Positions 1 through 5,380 of a DNA stretch of 5,380 nucleotides are shown here, in pieces. The notes beneath the pieces are model-generated. The model was not told the DNA's origin. It did not search any database and saw only the letters and a program-made list of their open reading frames with translations. Positions within the stretch are counted from its first letter, which is position 1. Each line of letters opens with the position of its first letter. The position numbers were made by a program, and so were the translations under genes. This stretch comes from Lysobacterales bacterium. GTDB lineage: Bacteria; Pseudomonadota; Gammaproteobacteria; Xanthomonadales; SZUA-36. The stretch covers positions 1 through 5,380 of the forward strand of contig DAOWGA010000330.1 in assembly GCA_030637665.1 (NCBI GenBank). The letters are read 5' to 3'.

Positions 1-636
1 AAACAGATGCCGGCAGGGAGCGCGGAGGCCGAGGACCTGGACCTGGTGATCCAGGAGCCCAAGCGCTGTGCCGCCATCATCAGGCGAGTAATGGATTTTG
101 CCCGCGAAAAAACACCGGAGAAGAAATTTTCCGACATCAATGAACTGATGAGCGAAACTGCCCGCCTGATCGAACAGTCAGCGCAACTCGAAGATATTGA
201 TATCATAATGGACCTCGATGAAGATTTACCCGCCATCTGGATTGACGAGGACCTGATCAGGCAGGTGTTCATGAATGTGCTGGTCAATGCGCAACACGCC
301 ATCGAGGGTAAGGGCAGCATCACCATTCGAACTCGCTACTGTCCCGAACACAGGCCGGCTGAGGCGGGCGCCGGGATCGTTCCGATGGTCCGGGTCACCG
401 TGACGGACACAGGCTGTGGCATAGCGGAAGCGGACCTGCAGCGAATTTTCGACCCCTTCTTCACCACCAAGGGAGTCGGCAAGGGCACCGGCCTGGGCCT
501 GTCCGTCAGCCATGGCACGGTGCGCGCGCATGGTGGAGAATTCGAGGTGGAAAGCACCGTGGGGGAGGGCTCGCGATTCCGCATCTACCTTCCGGTCGGA
601 GCAGCCGATGCCAGTAACAATGGGAGTAAGGAATGA
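1..636 (+). CDS. Sensor histidine kinase, C-terminal part (5' end outside window)
   Basis: The reading frame is open from base 1, so this is the last 211 residues of a longer protein; the ATG at 7 is internal. The fragment begins in the second helix of the dimerisation domain (a conserved RC..II..V..FAR pattern at about residues 22-35) and continues into a complete HATPase_c domain. Its N-box has N92 and N96, the G1 box is DTGCG (136-140), the F-box is FDPFFTTK (150-157) and the G2 box is GKGTGLGL (about 161-168). It ends after the ATPase fold with no attached receiver, so it is not a hybrid kinase at its C-terminus. The phospho-accepting histidine and all sensor domains lie upstream, so the signal is unknown. 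The organisation resembles the NtrB/ZraS class of kinases that partner NtrC-type regulators. The stop overlaps the next start as ATGA, strongly suggesting co-expression and partnership with that regulator. Confidence 0.95.
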   Translation, partial: KQMPAGSAEAEDLDLVIQEPKRCAAIIRRVMDFAREKTPEKKFSDINELMSETARLIEQSAQLEDIDIIMDLDEDLPAIWIDEDLIRQVFMNVLVNAQHAIEGKGSITIRTRYCPEHRPAEAGAGIVPMVRVTVTDTGCGIAEADLQRIFDPFFTTKGVGKGTGLGLSVSHGTVRAHGGEFEVESTVGEGSRFRIYLPVGAADASNNGSKE

Positions 637-2057
637 ACGGGCGAATATTGATCGTTGACGACGAAGAAATCGTCATCAGGAGTTGCCTGCGCATCCTCGC
701 TGCGGATGGCTATGAGGTCGATACTTCCAGAGATGGCCTGGACGCCCTGAGGAAAGTCCATGAGAAAAACTACGATGTGCTGATCCTCGACATCAAGATG
801 CCGAAAATGGACGGCATGGAGGTGCTGCAGCGGGTCAAAGAGGCCAAGCCCGATATCGACGTCATCATGATCACCGGCCTGCACGATATCGAAACCGCCG
901 TGCAGGCCATGAAGATGGGCGCTTTCGACTACCTGCCCAAGCCCTTTGAGCCCGAAGAATTCCAGATAGTGGTGGCCAGGGCTTTTGAGCGCCGGCGCCT
1001 GATGCAGGAAAATATCTCGCTGAAAAGCGAGGTCAGCGCCAAGTACCGTTTTGATAACATCATCGGCGCCAGCCCCCCGATGCAGAGCGTCTATCGCCTG
1101 ATCGCGCGTTGCGCCCCCACCAACAGCACCGTGATGCTCAGGGGAGACAGCGGAACCGGCAAAGAGCTGATTGCCCGCGCCATTCATTACAACAGCTTGC
1201 GCAAGGACAAGTCCTTTGTAACGGTCGATTGCACCTCACTGAGCGAGAATTTGCTCGAAAGCGAGCTGTTCGGACACGTCAAGGGTTCCTTCACCGGCGC
1301 CGTGAGCGATAAAAGAGGCCTGTTCCAGACAGCCGATGGCGGCACCCTGTTTCTGGATGAGATCGGCAATATTTCTCTTTCAACACAGGCCAAACTCCTG
1401 CGTTTTATCGAGGAGCGGGAATTCAAATCAGTCGGGGACACGCGCATGAAGAGCGTCAACATCAGGCTGATCACCGCGACCAATAAAAACCTGGAAGAGA
1501 TGGTCGCCGACGGAACATTCCGCGACGATCTTTATTACCGGATCAACATTTTTCCAATCGAGATCCCACCGCTGCGTGACCGCCGGGATGATATTCCGGC
1601 CCTGGCATTCCATTTTCTGAACCAGTTCAGCAAGGAGATGGACAACAAGGTCAGCGAGTTTTCAGCCGGCGCAATGAACCTGCTGATGAACCATGACTGG
1701 CCCGGCAACGTGCGCGAACTGGAGAACGTGATTCACCGGGCCGTGATTCTGGCCAATGATGAAGTCATCCGCCAGGGCCACCTGGTCAATCTCATCGACA
1801 TGCTGCCGCGCATCGACCTGGATGTGCCCAGAACCAGCGAGGAACTCAAGCACATCAAGAAAATAGCGCGCAAGAAGTCGGTGGAGAATGTCGAAAAACA
1901 TTTCGTGCTCGGGGCGCTGAAGAGAAATGGCTGGAACGTGACCCGCAGCGCCGAGCAAACCGGGATGCAGCGCAGCAATTTCCAGGCGCTGATGAAGAAA
2001 TACGACATCCGTATTCGCGGCATAGAGCAGAATGGAACGGAAGAAGACTCCGGTTAA
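633..2057 (+). CDS. Sigma-54-dependent response regulator, NtrC family (REC-AAA+-Fis HTH)
   Basis: This 474-residue protein has the full NtrC layout. The receiver (1 to about 120) has acidic D9/D10, phospho-acceptor D53, T81 and K103. The AAA+ domain (about 140-375) has Walker A GDSGTGKE (171-178), Walker B GGTLFLDEIG (236-245), sensor I near ITATN (280-284), arginine-finger region FRDDLYYRIN (296-305) and sensor II WPGNVRELEN (356-365). A Fis-type helix-turn-helix follows (about 418-458). The sigma-54 contact loop reads GSFTGA (218-223) instead of the usual GAFTGA; the key F and T are kept. It should bind enhancer-like sites, hydrolyse ATP and remodel sigma-54 RNA polymerase when phosphorylated. 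The ATG at 633 has GGAG six bases upstream and overlaps the kinase stop, so translation is probably coupled. A sigma-54 promoter lies in front of the convergent cytochrome operon in this same window, making that operon its most likely target (inference). Confidence 0.96.
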   Translation: MNGRILIVDDEEIVIRSCLRILAADGYEVDTSRDGLDALRKVHEKNYDVLILDIKMPKMDGMEVLQRVKEAKPDIDVIMITGLHDIETAVQAMKMGAFDYLPKPFEPEEFQIVVARAFERRRLMQENISLKSEVSAKYRFDNIIGASPPMQSVYRLIARCAPTNSTVMLRGDSGTGKELIARAIHYNSLRKDKSFVTVDCTSLSENLLESELFGHVKGSFTGAVSDKRGLFQTADGGTLFLDEIGNISLSTQAKLLRFIEEREFKSVGDTRMKSVNIRLITATNKNLEEMVADGTFRDDLYYRINIFPIEIPPLRDRRDDIPALAFHFLNQFSKEMDNKVSEFSAGAMNLLMNHDWPGNVRELENVIHRAVILANDEVIRQGHLVNLIDMLPRIDLDVPRTSEELKHIKKIARKKSVENVEKHFVLGALKRNGWNVTRSAEQTGMQRSNFQALMKKYDIRIRGIEQNGTEEDSG

Positions 2058-2070
2058 CCCGAAGTCTTCT
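2042..2070 (-). terminator. Hairpin in the convergent gap; candidate terminator, better on the - strand
   Basis: AGAAGACT (2042-2049) pairs perfectly with AGTCTTCT (2063-2070), and CGG (2051-2053) pairs with CCG (2059-2061) around a five-base loop. Positions 2050 and 2062 give a C.A mismatch in + strand RNA but a G.U wobble in - strand RNA, so the - strand transcript forms a continuous 12-pair stem. The - strand stem is followed by TCCGTTCC, which is only modestly T-rich. The + strand stem is followed by GGTTTG. It lies 58 bp past the cytochrome b stop and overlaps the end of the activator gene, whose stop TAA (2055-2057) is in the loop. It may end both transcripts, but neither side has a classical U-tract. 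The rest of the gap (2071-2127) shows no gene. Confidence 0.5.
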
Positions 2071-2127
2071 GGTTTGCCCGCATCCTTGTGGAGTAGACGG
2101 GCCTGGTCCCCCAAGCAAAATGGTTGA

Positions 2128-2781
2128 CTAGTGATCCCCGTCTTCTGCGTAACCGGTGAACATTTCCTTGTAGTGCGTTGATGGTTTCCTGCCCAGTACG
2201 CCCATGTAGGCGTGGACCAGGATAAAGACCACGAACAGGATGAACACCAGCATGTGAATGGTGCTCACCACGCGGATGCCCCCCGCCAGCGCGATCCAGC
2301 TTTCGAATCGTTTCACGTCCCACATCATCAGACCGGTAACGATCTGAATGGGGCCGCTGATCATCATGATGACCTGGTAGGTCAGTCTCTGCATCGGGTT
2401 GAACTTGTCGTGGGGCTGAACGTTATGCGGGCGCTTTTCACCCCTGAAGATTCCGTAGCTGTAATAAACTGCCTGGCGGTAGTAATTATTGAAAAAATCC
2501 TTGGCATTCAGTACGGCATGATAGTTACTGATACGATCTGAGGTCAGGTAGTAACCCAGCCACAGGAAGTAATTGGCGATGATCACGAAGCCGATCCAGT
2601 TGTGCACATTGAGGGCTGATTCAAAGGTCATCACGCTGAACAGGTCTGCGTATCGAATCTGGACGCCGGTCAGCATCAACAGTACGAATCCCAGCGCATT
2701 GATCCAGTGCCAGATACGCACTGGCAGCGGATGCAGATAAGTCTGGCCGACATGGGTCTGGTTTGCTTGCATCGCTTGCAT
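2128..2781 (-). CDS. Four-helix di-haem b-type cytochrome (Ni-Fe hydrogenase / formate dehydrogenase gamma-like)
   Basis: The 217-residue integral membrane protein has hydrophobic helices at about 24-43, 57-79, 132-153 and 172-196. Histidines sit where the family's haem ligands belong: H25 in helix 1 (motif HPLPVRIWHWIN), H60 in helix 2, and H176 and H190, fourteen residues apart, in helix 4. That arrangement matches the FdnI / HydC type with two b haems that exchange electrons with the membrane quinone pool. A soluble-looking loop (about 80-130) rich in Tyr, Asn and charged residues separates the two helix pairs. The ATG at 2779-2781 has AGGAG (2789-2793) seven bases upstream; the in-frame ATG three codons later is less well placed. 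The upstream cytochrome c gene stops only 14 bp before, so the two are almost certainly translated together and likely form one complex. It is the last gene of the operon. No hydrogenase or dehydrogenase catalytic gene is adjacent, so a general quinol:cytochrome role is more likely than an enzyme-specific one. Confidence 0.9.
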   Translation of the reverse strand: MQAMQANQTHVGQTYLHPLPVRIWHWINALGFVLLMLTGVQIRYADLFSVMTFESALNVHNWIGFVIIANYFLWLGYYLTSDRISNYHAVLNAKDFFNNYYRQAVYYSYGIFRGEKRPHNVQPHDKFNPMQRLTYQVIMMISGPIQIVTGLMMWDVKRFESWIALAGGIRVVSTIHMLVFILFVVFILVHAYMGVLGRKPSTHYKEMFTGYAEDGDH

Positions 2782-2795
2782 TTCGATACTCCTGC

Positions 2796-4133
2796 TTATT
2801 GATTTCTTTTCAGTATTTTGCCAACCGCGATGTGACCGACGGGAACTGCCAGCCCGGCAATAATCCCGAGGATCAGCAAGCCGTCCAGCAGCTTGATCCG
2901 GGTGCCGCCCGCGGCGTAGAAGTTACCGACGGTGTCGACCGAAATGACCGAGGTCAGGACGTCTCTGTCGGCTTCATAGCGCTGCTTGCGGCCATCCGGC
3001 CGGGTAATGGAGACGGTGACATTCTGGAATGCGCTCGAGCCCTTCTGGTGGCAGCTGTCGCATTCCCTTACGGCGGAACCCTTGATGGCCAGGCGGTGTG
3101 CATCGGCGCCGGTGCTGACTTCCATCCGTCCGCGCAGCGTCACATCCGTTGCCTGTCCTTCCTGGCTGGTCCGGCGTACCAGCTTCCACAGCTCCAGCGG
3201 ATCCAGATCGTCACTGGACTGGTCGATATCCTCCAGGCGTTGCTGGAACACGGCTTGATTTTCTTGCTGGCCGACAGGAACCTGGGTCAGCTTGTCATAT
3301 AGCTGCAGGTCGATGCGGCGCTCCGCCATCGGTGCGTGGCAGGCTGCGCAGGAAACTATTTCCAGGTGGTGCCCGGCATTGGGTAACCATTTCTCGTGGG
3401 CCAGGGCGGCCCCGTCGTGGCAGCTCAGGCAGGTGGACTGCACCAGTTCGCCCGCCGCCACGGCTTTTACGTCATGCGCCTGGTGGCAGTCGGCGCAAAT
3501 CGGAGCCTGTATGTGGCTGGCCCGGATCACGTTGCCGTTGGTCCTGGCCTCGCCGTGCACGCTTTGCGCATAGGCTTCGAAAATGTTTTCGTGGCAGGTC
3601 TTGCATGACTGACCGGTGACCGGTTCGTACAAAGCCTGTGATTTGACCGCGTGCGCGCTGTGGCAATCGGTGCATACCGGCGCCGCGTGATCGCCGTCAG
3701 TGACCAGGTTGGCGTGGATGCTGCCCTCGTACTGCTGCGCTTTCGCTGCGTGGCAGTTGCCGCAGACCTGGTTCATGGCGAGTGAATAGTCGCGCTCGCT
3801 GGCGATGGCTACCTTGGTTTTCGGGTGTTTCCTGTTGGCGATGTCCTGGTGGCAACCGGTGCAGCCGATTTTACTGTGTGCCGAATCCGCGAAATCAGCA
3901 ACAGCTACGTGCAAAGAGAGTTTCCCGCCGTCTTCCATGGATTTTTTCAAATTCCTGGAATGACATTTCAGGCACTTCGCATCACCGTCAGACATGGCGC
4001 CATCAGCGATGTTGGCGAACGCCGGCATGGATGCCAGCGTGAAAGCCATCATCATGCCGCAGGCGAGCAGGGCAGCGAGTCCAGACACTGATTGGTGGTC
4101 TTTCCTGCTGCCTCTGCTGCTGTTGGTAGACAT
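2796..4133 (-). CDS. Nine-haem periplasmic cytochrome c with C-terminal membrane anchor
   Basis: From the ATG at 4133 the product is 445 residues. A signal peptide with a long basic N-region and a hydrophobic core (about 18-36) ends in PAFA, with likely cleavage after A40. Nine CxxCH motifs follow, starting at C54, C91, C124, C154, C177, C213, C235, C262 and C358. Thirteen other histidines in the periplasmic part could give bis-His ligation of all haems. Haems 1-8 are regularly packed; haem 9 follows a stretch of about 90 residues without haem, rich in charged residues. A hydrophobic segment (about 414-435) before a short KILKRNQ tail should anchor the C-terminus in the inner membrane. It is a multihaem c3/c7-like electron carrier rather than a recognisable catalytic enzyme such as NrfA or OTR. 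The cytochrome b gene 14 bp downstream is its probable membrane partner. The pair matches in content the two halves of Geobacter CbcL (family knowledge from memory), but substrate and direction are not shown. Confidence 0.92.
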   Translation of the reverse strand: MSTNSSRGSRKDHQSVSGLAALLACGMMMAFTLASMPAFANIADGAMSDGDAKCLKCHSRNLKKSMEDGGKLSLHVAVADFADSAHSKIGCTGCHQDIANRKHPKTKVAIASERDYSLAMNQVCGNCHAAKAQQYEGSIHANLVTDGDHAAPVCTDCHSAHAVKSQALYEPVTGQSCKTCHENIFEAYAQSVHGEARTNGNVIRASHIQAPICADCHQAHDVKAVAAGELVQSTCLSCHDGAALAHEKWLPNAGHHLEIVSCAACHAPMAERRIDLQLYDKLTQVPVGQQENQAVFQQRLEDIDQSSDDLDPLELWKLVRRTSQEGQATDVTLRGRMEVSTGADAHRLAIKGSAVRECDSCHQKGSSAFQNVTVSITRPDGRKQRYEADRDVLTSVISVDTVGNFYAAGGTRIKLLDGLLILGIIAGLAVPVGHIAVGKILKRNQ

Positions 4134-4142
4134 AATCAAATT

Positions 4143-4148
4143 CCTCCT
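4143..4148 (-). promoter_or_regulatory. Ribosome-binding site that decides the cytochrome c start
   Basis: The - strand reads AGGAGG here. It is nine bases from the ATG at 4131-4133 but only three from the in-frame TTG at 4137-4139. The ATG is therefore the better start, giving a protein two residues shorter than the longest open frame. Confidence 0.75.
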
Positions 4149-4182
4149 TTCCTGCGCCTTCAGCCGGCTACGCTGCCCGCTT

Positions 4183-4779
4183 TCAGCTGGAACTGTTCTT
4201 CTTTTGGTACGCTTCGTAAGCCAGCTTGGCGAACATGTAGAAGCCGACAGCCGGAAGCGCGATTATGTAGGCCAGTGCAATGAACGGCGCCGCGAAGAAC
4301 AGGCCGACATTCTTGGCGAATTTGCCGGTCGCTCTCAAAGCGCTGGTCTTTGCTTCCGCCATCACTTCGACGGGTGCTTCAGGCTCATTGGCGGCCCGGG
4401 GTTCTTCAACCGGTTCCTGCAGGGCTTTGAGCGTGATGCTCTCAATGATTTCCGGGGTGAGCGGTTTGCGAACAAATCCGCTGACACCCAGCACAGAGGC
4501 CCTGGCCTCGTTTTCTTCGGTGCCGTAGCCCGTGATCACAACAACCGGTGTCCAGGGGCACTGCGCCTTGATCCGCTCGGCCACTTCGATGCCATCCATA
4601 CCCGGCATCTTGATGTCGGTGAAGACAAGGTCGTATTCCTTGGATTCGATGTCCTTCAGGGCTTCCTCACCGCTCAGCGCGGTGCTGACTTCATAGCCTT
4701 TTTCGGACAGAACCCGGTCGAAACTGCGTCCGACCACTGCGTCATCGTCAATGACCAGTACTTGTGGTTTGATGTTCAT
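4183..4779 (-). CDS. Response regulator receiver with C-terminal hydrophobic membrane segment
   Basis: The 198-residue protein starts with a complete receiver domain (about 5-120): acidic cluster D11-D13, phospho-acceptor D55 in FTDIKMPGMDG, T83 in VITGYG and K105. A linker rich in Ala, Glu and Pro (about 121-150) follows. Then comes a strongly hydrophobic stretch of about 30 residues (157-187) containing P165 and P176, and a basic tail with KK. There is no DNA-binding, enzymatic or other known output domain. The hydrophobic stretch could be one long transmembrane helix or a re-entrant hairpin; basic residues on both sides favour both ends being cytoplasmic. The protein should thus hold a phosphorylatable receiver at the inner membrane, next to the cytochromes encoded downstream. 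The ATG has AGGAGG six bases upstream. It follows the first receiver gene by 20 bp and precedes the cytochrome c gene by 49 bp. Its function is unknown; a phosphate acceptor or a protein-interaction switch is an inference. Confidence 0.9.
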   Translation of the reverse strand: MNIKPQVLVIDDDAVVGRSFDRVLSEKGYEVSTALSGEEALKDIESKEYDLVFTDIKMPGMDGIEVAERIKAQCPWTPVVVITGYGTEENEARASVLGVSGFVRKPLTPEIIESITLKALQEPVEEPRAANEPEAPVEVMAEAKTSALRATGKFAKNVGLFFAAPFIALAYIIALPAVGFYMFAKLAYEAYQKKNSSS

Positions 4780-4799
4780 GATTTACCTCCTGATCTCAC

Positions 4800-5255
4800 T
4801 TAATGTGTAAAGCTTGCTTTGTCGGGCTGCTGCGCAGCGAGGCTTTCGGCCTCCCGGTTTTCCCGGTCGCTGTGCAGGGCCCAGCGTTTCTGGTTCATGG
4901 CGTCATTTGCCGCCTTGATAACTTCATCCGGACCCACTGGCTTGGCAAGGTAGTTGTATGCCCCCAGCCTGACCGCCTCCTTGGCGGACTCGATGGTCGG
5001 GTAGCCGGTGATCACGACGACTTCGCTGTCGGGCCAACGATCCTTGATGGTTTTAAGTACTTCCATCCCATCCAGGTCCGGCATGCGAATGTCGAGCAGG
5101 ATGACGTCGAATGGCTGCTGTTCCATGACCTTTAAGGCCTCGATTCCATCTTCTGCTACCTGCGCATTGCAATCGACGCTCTGCAGGCTCCTGAGATGGC
5201 TGAGGCGTACCACTTCTTCATCGTCTACGATGAGAATGTTGGCCGTGTTGTTCAT
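4800..5255 (-). CDS. Single-domain response regulator (CheY-like receiver)
   Basis: The 151-residue protein is a receiver domain (about 5-120) with D11/D12, phospho-acceptor D55 in LLDIRMPDLDG, T83 in VITGYP and K105, so it looks fully phosphorylatable. Only a polar tail of about 30 residues follows, with no output domain. It aligns without gaps with the receiver of the next gene (the same residue numbers for all key positions), suggesting related origins. It is the first gene of the - strand operon. The ATG at 5253-5255 has GAGG seven bases upstream and lies about 25 bases from the predicted sigma-54 transcription start. Stand-alone receivers usually act by protein contact, as phosphate sinks or as relay intermediates. 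Which of these applies here cannot be told, but the neighbouring kinase is an obvious phosphate donor candidate. Confidence 0.93.
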   Translation of the reverse strand: MNNTANILIVDDEEVVRLSHLRSLQSVDCNAQVAEDGIEALKVMEQQPFDVILLDIRMPDLDGMEVLKTIKDRWPDSEVVVITGYPTIESAKEAVRLGAYNYLAKPVGPDEVIKAANDAMNQKRWALHSDRENREAESLAAQQPDKASFTH

Positions 5256-5290
5256 GTAAGCACCTCGATTGATTGTTTCACCCTAAGAGA

Positions 5291-5306
5291 TGCAACTTAC
5301 GTGCCA
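5291..5306 (-). promoter_or_regulatory. Sigma-54 (-24/-12) promoter of the receiver-cytochrome operon
   Basis: The - strand reads TGGCACGTAAGTTGCA, which matches the full sigma-54 consensus TGGCACG-N4-TTGCW, with the required ten bases between GG (-24) and GC (-12). It points toward the receiver gene starting at 5255. Transcription would begin near 5280, leaving a leader of about 25 bases that contains the ribosome-binding site. No convincing sigma-70 promoter was seen in the same stretch. Such promoters depend on an NTP-hydrolysing activator, and one is encoded at 633-2057. Confidence 0.9.
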
Positions 5307-5324
5307 GAAATGGCCAGGAAGGGA
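5306..5324 (-). repeat. Direct repeat copy 1, candidate regulator-binding site next to the -24 box
   Basis: The + strand reads AGAAATGGCCAGGAAGGGA and matches the copy at 5355-5373 at 16 of 19 positions. It touches the upstream edge of the sigma-54 -24 element. A protein bound here could interfere with polymerase or act with the distal copy. It is not strongly palindromic beyond TGGCCA, so assignment to the activator is tentative. Confidence 0.45.
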
Positions 5325-5354
5325 TTCAGTAAATTAAAATCAATAAAAACAGTT
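5325..5354. other. AT-rich spacer between the two repeat copies
   Basis: This stretch is clearly more AT-rich than the rest of the window, with several A-runs. It contains AATCAA followed by A-rich sequence, which partly resembles the first half of an IHF site but lacks the TTR half. It may ease DNA bending between upstream sites and the promoter; this is a weak inference. Confidence 0.3.
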
Positions 5355-5373
5355 AGATATGGTCAGGAATGGA
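5355..5373 (-). repeat. Direct repeat copy 2, candidate upstream activator site
   Basis: The + strand reads AGATATGGTCAGGAATGGA, the same orientation as copy 1 and 49 bp away from it. Its centre is about 84 bp upstream of the predicted transcription start, within the range where NtrC-type activators bind. Further copies could lie beyond the window edge at 5380. Confidence 0.45.
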
Positions 5374-5380
5374 CAATTAC

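Noticed and set aside
7..9. ATG at 7 as the true start of the kinase gene
   Set aside because: The frame is open to base 1, and the fragment begins inside the dimerisation domain without the phospho-accepting histidine, so the gene starts upstream of the window.
513..528. TGGCAC on the + strand within the kinase gene as a second sigma-54 promoter
   Set aside because: There is no TTGC-like -12 element at the required spacing, and it lies in conserved coding sequence.
585..1187. - strand open frame of 200 codons opposite the activator gene
   Set aside because: It is the mirror of the receiver and AAA+ coding sequence. The product is His/Asp-rich with no domain pattern, and no ribosome-binding site was recognised.
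2779..2800. The cytochrome c and b genes being one fusion gene broken by a frameshift
   Set aside because: The c gene ends after a complete membrane anchor and basic tail, and the b gene has its own AGGAG and ATG with normal spacing, so two genuine genes are more likely than a recent break.
3149..3619. + strand open frame of 156 codons opposite the cytochrome c gene
   Set aside because: The opposite strand encodes regularly spaced CxxCH motifs; this frame gives a low-complexity Arg/Pro/Gly-rich product.
4137..4139. TTG as start of the cytochrome c gene
   Set aside because: It is only three bases from AGGAGG. The ATG two codons later has normal spacing.
3994..4803. Long + strand open frame (269 codons) antisense to the membrane receiver gene
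   Set aside because: It lies opposite a receiver with all conserved residues and a good ribosome-binding site, and its product shows no recognisable motif. It is a by-product of codon bias.

Overview
The window carries a two-component regulatory pair on the + strand and, convergent to it, a four-gene operon on the - strand that combines two receiver proteins with a membrane electron-transfer module. The moderately GC-rich composition, strong Shine-Dalgarno sites, a sigma-54 promoter, an NtrC-type activator and a multihaem c-type cytochrome all point to a respiratory proteobacterium. A gammaproteobacterium or a Geobacter/Desulfo-type organism would fit. The sequence alone does not settle the class.

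Layout. Positions 1-636 (+) hold the 3' part of a sensor histidine kinase gene; its sensor region and phospho-accepting histidine lie outside the window. It overlaps by ATGA the complete gene of a sigma-54-dependent response regulator (633-2057, +). A 70-bp convergent gap (2058-2127) follows, and a hairpin overlaps the regulator's stop codon. On the - strand, in transcription order, are: a single-domain receiver protein (5255-4800), a receiver protein with a C-terminal membrane segment (4779-4183), a nine-haem membrane-anchored cytochrome c (4133-2796) and a four-helix b-type cytochrome (2781-2128). The gaps are 20, 49 and 14 bp, and each gene has a good ribosome-binding site. Upstream of the first gene is a full-consensus sigma-54 promoter (5291-5306, -). 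Behind it lie two copies of a 19-nt imperfect direct repeat separated by an AT-rich spacer.

How it may work (inference). The cytochrome pair looks like a quinol-linked inner-membrane module: the b-type subunit would exchange electrons with the quinone pool, and the nine-haem subunit would pass them through the periplasm. The domain content resembles Geobacter CbcL (a nine-haem c domain fused to a HydB-like di-haem b domain), here as two genes. The kinase/activator pair is the obvious candidate to switch on the sigma-54 promoter. The two output-less receivers made from that operon, one apparently membrane-tethered, could feed back on the kinase or link the membrane module to signalling. No terminal reductase, outer-membrane conduit or substrate-specific enzyme is visible here, so the electron donor or acceptor cannot be named.
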